Shown piece by piece: positions 13,575 through 16,103 of a stretch of 16,103 nucleotides of DNA (positions are counted from its first letter, which is position 1; every line of letters begins with the position of its first letter). Position numbers and translations under genes: made by a program. The notes beneath the pieces were generated by a model. It was not told where the DNA came from. It did not search any database and saw only the letters and a list, made by a program, of their open reading frames with translations. The stretch lies in the NCBI GenBank assembly GCA_964487685.1, contig CAZASA010000049.1:1-16103 (forward strand). Reading direction: 5' to 3'. This DNA comes from JABDGZ01 sp964487685. Lineage in GTDB: Bacteria > Omnitrophota > Gorgyraeia > Zapsychrales > Fredricksoniimonadaceae.

Positions 13575-13798
13575 TGTCATTCTTACTATAATTTAATGTC
13601 ATTCTTACTATAATTTAATGTCATTCTTANNNNNNNNNNNNNNNNNNNNNNNNNNNNNNNNNNNNNNNNNNNNNNNNNNNNNNNNNNNNNNNNNNNNNNN
13701 NNNNNNNNNNNNNNNNNNNNNNNNNNNNNTAATGTCATTCTTACTATAATTTAATGTCATTCTTACTATAATTTAATGTCATTCTTACTATAATTTAA
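13575..13798 (+). repeat. 22-bp tandem repeat array interrupted by assembly gap
   Basis: Each 22-base unit begins TGTCATTCTTAC and ends TATAATTTAA. Two full units (13575-13596, 13597-13618) and 11 bases of a third precede the N run; three full units (13733-13754, 13755-13776, 13777-13798) follow it, all identical. The true copy number is unknown. Every unit holds a TATAAT hexamer, and the period is close to two helical turns. The first eight bases, TGTCATTC, equal the head of the REP-like palindrome that ends the array at 13799, which suggests the array grew from the palindrome's left end. There are no unique spacers, so it is not a CRISPR array. Function is unknown; it may affect expression of cysA. 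Confidence 0.93.
13630..13729. other. Assembly gap (100 N)
   Basis: Exactly 100 undetermined bases interrupt the tandem array. A round 100 is commonly a placeholder, so the real length may differ. Flanking units are identical, which fits an assembler collapsing or failing on the repeat. Confidence 0.97.
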
Positions 13799-13826
13799 TG
13801 TCATTCCCGCGAAAGCGGGAATCCAT
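13799..13826 (+). repeat. 28-bp REP-like palindrome before cysA
   Basis: Identical to the copies in mutY and before cysK: 8-bp stem ATTCCCGC and GCGGGAAT with a GAAA loop, flanked by TGTC and CCAT. It joins the tandem array directly and ends 11 bases before the cysA ATG, so the RNA hairpin would sit next to the cysA ribosome binding site (AAGG, 13829-13832). Confidence 0.93.
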
Positions 13827-13837
13827 ACAAGGTAAAT

Positions 13838-14899
13838 ATGAGCATCGAAGTTAAAAATATAGTTAAAACATTCGACACTTTTAAAGCTCTTGATGATGTA
13901 AGCCTAAAAGTAGAAACAGGCGAGCTTATTGCTTTATTAGGCCCTTCAGGTTCAGGGAAAACAACGCTTTTACGTATCATTGCCGGTTTGGAAAATGCTG
14001 ATTCCGGAGAGATCCTTTTTCATGGGGAAGATGCGCGTGATAAAAAAACCAAGGACCGTAATGTTGGCTTTGTATTTCAGCATTATGCGCTTTTTAGGCA
14101 TATGACAGTATTTGACAATATTGCATTTGGTTTACGTGTTCAACCTCGCAAAGTACGTTTATCTGACGAAAAGATCAAATCCAAGGTCAAAGACCTGCTT
14201 CATTTAGTCCAATTAGATTGGGTAGGAGAGCGTTATCCATCCCAGCTTTCTGGCGGACAGCGTCAGCGTATCGCCTTGGCCAGGGCCTTGGCGATCGAGC
14301 CCAAGGTGCTTTTGCTTGATGAGCCCTTTGGTTCCCTGGATGCCCAGGTGCGCAAAGAATTACGGCAATGGCTAAGACGTTTTCACGATGATCTGCACAT
14401 AACGTCATTGTTTGTGACCCATGATCAGGAAGAAGCGCTTGAAGTCGCAGACCGTATTGTGGTGATGAATAAAGGCAAGGTGGAACAGATCGGCACACCT
14501 CAGGAGGTTTACCATAAGCCGGCCAGTGTATTTGTTTTGAATTTTTTAGGTAATGTGAATATATTCCAGGGCCGTGTCATTGACGGGAAATTATATTTGG
14601 GCAATGCCCCGACCAATGTGGCCCAAGGGGCCAAAACGAACGTTAAATCAGCCAATTTGTATATACGGCCGCATCAATTCAATATCGCCCGCGTTTCCCA
14701 AGGTGACAATGCGATCAAGGCAACGGTAAAATATATAAATCTTGCCGGTTCGTCGGTGAAGGTTGACTTAGATTCAGACACTGGGAATGAATTACATGTG
14801 GAGTTATCCCAACAGGAGTTTTCTCAATTACAGCTTAAAAAAGGAGAAAGCATATTTGTGTGTCCGAAGGATATCACGTTTTGTGAGTACGAGATTTAA
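13838..14899 (+). CDS. cysA: Sulfate ABC transporter ATP-binding protein CysA
   Basis: A 353-residue ATPase. Walker A is GPSGSGKT (35-42), Q-loop Gln81 in FVFQHYALF, signature LSGGQ (137-141), Walker B VLLLDEP (157-163) and switch H195 in FVTHDQEEA. The segment LFRHMTVFDNIAFGLRV is typical of CysA. Residues from about 240 form a C-terminal regulatory, TOBE-like region (FLGNVNIFQGRV, YIRPHQFNIARV). It powers the CysT-CysW channel. The gene is separated from cysW by the tandem array and one palindrome, unusually far for this operon, but no promoter better than the TATAAT-bearing repeat units was found. Confidence 0.95.
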   Translation: MSIEVKNIVKTFDTFKALDDVSLKVETGELIALLGPSGSGKTTLLRIIAGLENADSGEILFHGEDARDKKTKDRNVGFVFQHYALFRHMTVFDNIAFGLRVQPRKVRLSDEKIKSKVKDLLHLVQLDWVGERYPSQLSGGQRQRIALARALAIEPKVLLLDEPFGSLDAQVRKELRQWLRRFHDDLHITSLFVTHDQEEALEVADRIVVMNKGKVEQIGTPQEVYHKPASVFVLNFLGNVNIFQGRVIDGKLYLGNAPTNVAQGAKTNVKSANLYIRPHQFNIARVSQGDNAIKATVKYINLAGSSVKVDLDSDTGNELHVELSQQEFSQLQLKKGESIFVCPKDITFCEYEI

Positions 14900-14910
14900 A
14901 AAACACCTTC

Positions 14911-14936
14911 GTCATCCTGAGCGCAGCGAAGGATCT
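14911..14936 (+). repeat. GTCATCCTGAG-type repeat, cysA-HPr gap
   Basis: Twenty-six bases starting GTCATCCTGAGCGC and ending AGCGAAGGATCT. Adjacent CCTTCG (14906-14911) pairs with CGAAGG (14927-14932), giving a short hairpin. It shares head and tail with the sbp-cysT repeat at 11820-11848, so both are copies of a second palindromic family. Confidence 0.78.
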
Positions 14937-14970
14937 CTAAACAACAAACCGTAATTCAAAGGACACTGAC

Positions 14971-15234
14971 ATGATATATAAAGAAATTGAAATCAAAGCC
15001 CCACACGGATTACATTTAAGGGTTGCGGCCCAAATAGTCAAAGTTAACAAAGATACTAATACAAAGGTTATATTTACAAAGGATGGACAGATCGCCGATG
15101 CGTCTTCGATCCTGGAACTTTTGCTATTAGGTGCTGGAGAAAATTCCAAGATCCATGTGACTGTTGATGGAGAAAATGAACAAAAAACTATAGAAAATGT
15201 ATCAGATATATTGATCGATGGAGCAGGGATTTAA
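14971..15234 (+). CDS. HPr-family phosphocarrier-like protein
   Basis: An 87-residue protein with the HPr fold and length. The active-site motif is PHGLHLRVA, with histidine exactly at residue 15 and Arg17, as in PTS HPr; the usual Pro18 is Val. Ser46, the regulatory site phosphorylated by HPr kinase in many bacteria, is kept in ADASSILELLLLG, although the usual KSIM reads SSIL. In the PTS, HPr passes phosphate from enzyme I to sugar-specific proteins, but no PTS gene is visible and the neighbours are sulfate transport and cysteine synthesis. It may be a regulatory HPr paralogue for this operon; that is a guess. AAAGGA (14958-14963) is the ribosome binding site. Confidence 0.87.
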   Translation: MIYKEIEIKAPHGLHLRVAAQIVKVNKDTNTKVIFTKDGQIADASSILELLLLGAGENSKIHVTVDGENEQKTIENVSDILIDGAGI

Positions 15235-15245
15235 GAAAATACCTA

Positions 15246-15268
15246 TGTCATTCACTAATAAAAAAATA
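15246..15268 (+). repeat. Solitary 23-bp relative of the tandem-array unit
   Basis: This stretch begins TGTCATTCACTAATA and directly precedes a 28-bp palindrome, 23 bases from head to head. The same arrangement of TGTCATTC head, AT-rich filler and palindrome is found at the end of the 22-bp array before cysA. It looks like a single-copy or decayed version of that array. Confidence 0.6.
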
Positions 15269-15296
15269 TGTCATTCCCGCGAAAGCGGGAATCCAT
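15269..15296 (+). repeat. 28-bp REP-like palindrome before cysK
   Basis: Third identical copy of the 28-base palindrome with stem ATTCCCGC and GCGGGAAT and GAAA loop. It lies 8 bases before the strong cysK ribosome binding site GGAGGA (15305-15310). Confidence 0.93.
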
Positions 15297-15315
15297 AAAA
15301 AAACGGAGGAGTTCG

Positions 15316-16103
15316 ATGGCAAAAATAGCAAATGATATTACAGACCTGATCGGCAACACACCGTTGGTAAGGTTAAATAAGGTCACCAAAGATAGCGTCG
15401 CGACCGTCGTGGCAAAACTGGAATTCTTTAACCCCTTACATTCCGTTAAGGACCGTATTGGGTTTAATATGATCCGTGCCGCAGAAAAGGCCGGCAAGAT
15501 CAAACCTGACACAGTGATCATCGAGCCAACTTCAGGTAATACAGGTATAGCGCTGGCATTTGTATCGGCGGTTAAGGGCTATAAACTTCTTTTAACCATG
15601 CCTGAGACCATGAGTTTGGAACGTCGTGCCTTGCTCAAAGCCTTAGGAGCTGATCTGATCCTGACACCTGGTCCTTTAGGGATGAAGGGTGCTATTGCCA
15701 AAGCCAAAGAGATTCATGATTCTGATCCTGTAAAATACTTTATGCCTCAGCAGTTTGATAATCAGGCCAATGTCGAGATCCATCGTTTGACTACGGCCGA
15801 AGAGATCTGGCGGGATACTGATGGCAAGGTAGATATTCTAGTTGCAGGGGTAGGTACCGGCGGAACCATAACAGGTGTTGCTCAAGTGATCAAGGCTCGC
15901 AAGCCATCATTCAAAGCCATTGCCGTTGAACCAACAACTTCACCGGTCCTATCAGGCGGCCAGCCAGGGCCTCACAAAATTCAGGGTCTTGCGGCAGGAT
16001 TTATCCCCAGTATTGTGGACACAAAATTACTTGATGAGATCGTCCAAGTGACCAATGAGGAATCCTTTGCCATGGCCAAAAGGCTTATCCGTGAAGAGGG
16101 GAT
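15316..16103 (+). CDS. cysK: Cysteine synthase CysK (O-acetylserine sulfhydrylase), 5' part
   Basis: The frame is open from the ATG at 15316 to the window end, giving 262 residues of a protein usually about 310 long. It is a fold-type II PLP enzyme that joins sulfide to O-acetylserine to make cysteine. Visible are IGNTPLVRL (12-20), the Schiff-base K45 in NPLHSVKDR, the substrate loop PTSGNTG, TMPETMSLERR with LKALGA, the QFDNQANVEIH segment and the phosphate-binding GVGTGGTITG. These match CysK better than cystathionine beta-synthase. GGAGGA at 15305-15310 is the best ribosome binding site in the operon. In Bacillus CysK also binds CymR, and a CymR-like regulator heads this locus. The C-terminal residues are outside the window. 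Confidence 0.94.
   Translation, partial: MAKIANDITDLIGNTPLVRLNKVTKDSVATVVAKLEFFNPLHSVKDRIGFNMIRAAEKAGKIKPDTVIIEPTSGNTGIALAFVSAVKGYKLLLTMPETMSLERRALLKALGADLILTPGPLGMKGAIAKAKEIHDSDPVKYFMPQQFDNQANVEIHRLTTAEEIWRDTDGKVDILVAGVGTGGTITGVAQVIKARKPSFKAIAVEPTTSPVLSGGQPGPHKIQGLAAGFIPSIVDTKLLDEIVQVTNEESFAMAKRLIREEG

Noticed and set aside
13575..13798. CRISPR array candidate from evenly spaced repeats
   Set aside because: The units are contiguous and identical with no unique spacers, and no cas gene is present.
15255..15521. Minus-strand open frame ending in MDSRFRGNDIFFY
   Set aside because: Those residues are the reverse translation of the palindromic repeat, and the rest lies opposite cysK. It is an artefact.

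Overview
The window looks like a contig from a Gram-negative bacterium assembled from metagenomic or draft data. A 100-base run of N marks a scaffold gap. Gram-negative character rests on a 484-residue outer-membrane porin with a signal peptide and a terminal phenylalanine. Base composition is moderately AT-rich. A bacterial SET-domain methyltransferase and abundant short palindromes headed TGTCATTCCC or GTCATCCTGAG would fit an uncultivated lineage such as Omnitrophota or a PVC relative. That placement is inference; no rRNA or marker gene is present. All recognised genes are on the + strand.

Layout. (1) 1-200: tail of a cold-shock protein gene, then an intrinsic terminator. (2) 215-2934: a tightly packed run of queH (queuosine synthesis), a Nudix hydrolase, a class V aminotransferase-fold protein with an altered cofactor-contact residue, and a SET-domain lysine methyltransferase. 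(3) 2991-4876: a PhoB/PhoR-type two-component pair. (4) 4888-4963: a large composite palindrome. (5) 4972-8735: an overlapping gene chain of GlpE-like rhodanese, an unknown exported coiled-coil protein, a HAD phosphatase or mutase, a divergent NAD kinase, CbiX chelatase and MutY. A palindromic repeat lies in frame inside the N-terminus of mutY. (6) 8732-16103: a sulfur-acquisition locus of a CymR-like Rrf2 regulator, an OprP-type porin, sulfate-binding protein, CysT, CysW, CysA, an HPr-like protein and the first 262 codons of cysteine synthase CysK.

How it works together. The last block reads as a self-contained route from outside sulfate to cysteine: porin (outer membrane), Sbp (periplasm), CysTWA (inner membrane), CysK (cysteine formation). 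The sulfate-activating and reducing enzymes are not in the window. The Rrf2 protein lacks the iron-sulfur cysteines of IscR and has the length of CymR, the regulator that in Bacillus senses cysteine supply through CysK. A near-identical AAATCTATAGG-type motif lies upstream of the regulator, the porin and sbp, and I propose it as the operator of this regulon. Every longer gap between the genes from sbp to cysK carries a short palindromic repeat, and the cysW-cysA gap also holds a 22-bp tandem array that breaks the assembly. The most unusual items are this repeat system, the HPr-like protein embedded in a sulfate/cysteine operon, and the in-frame repeat in mutY.
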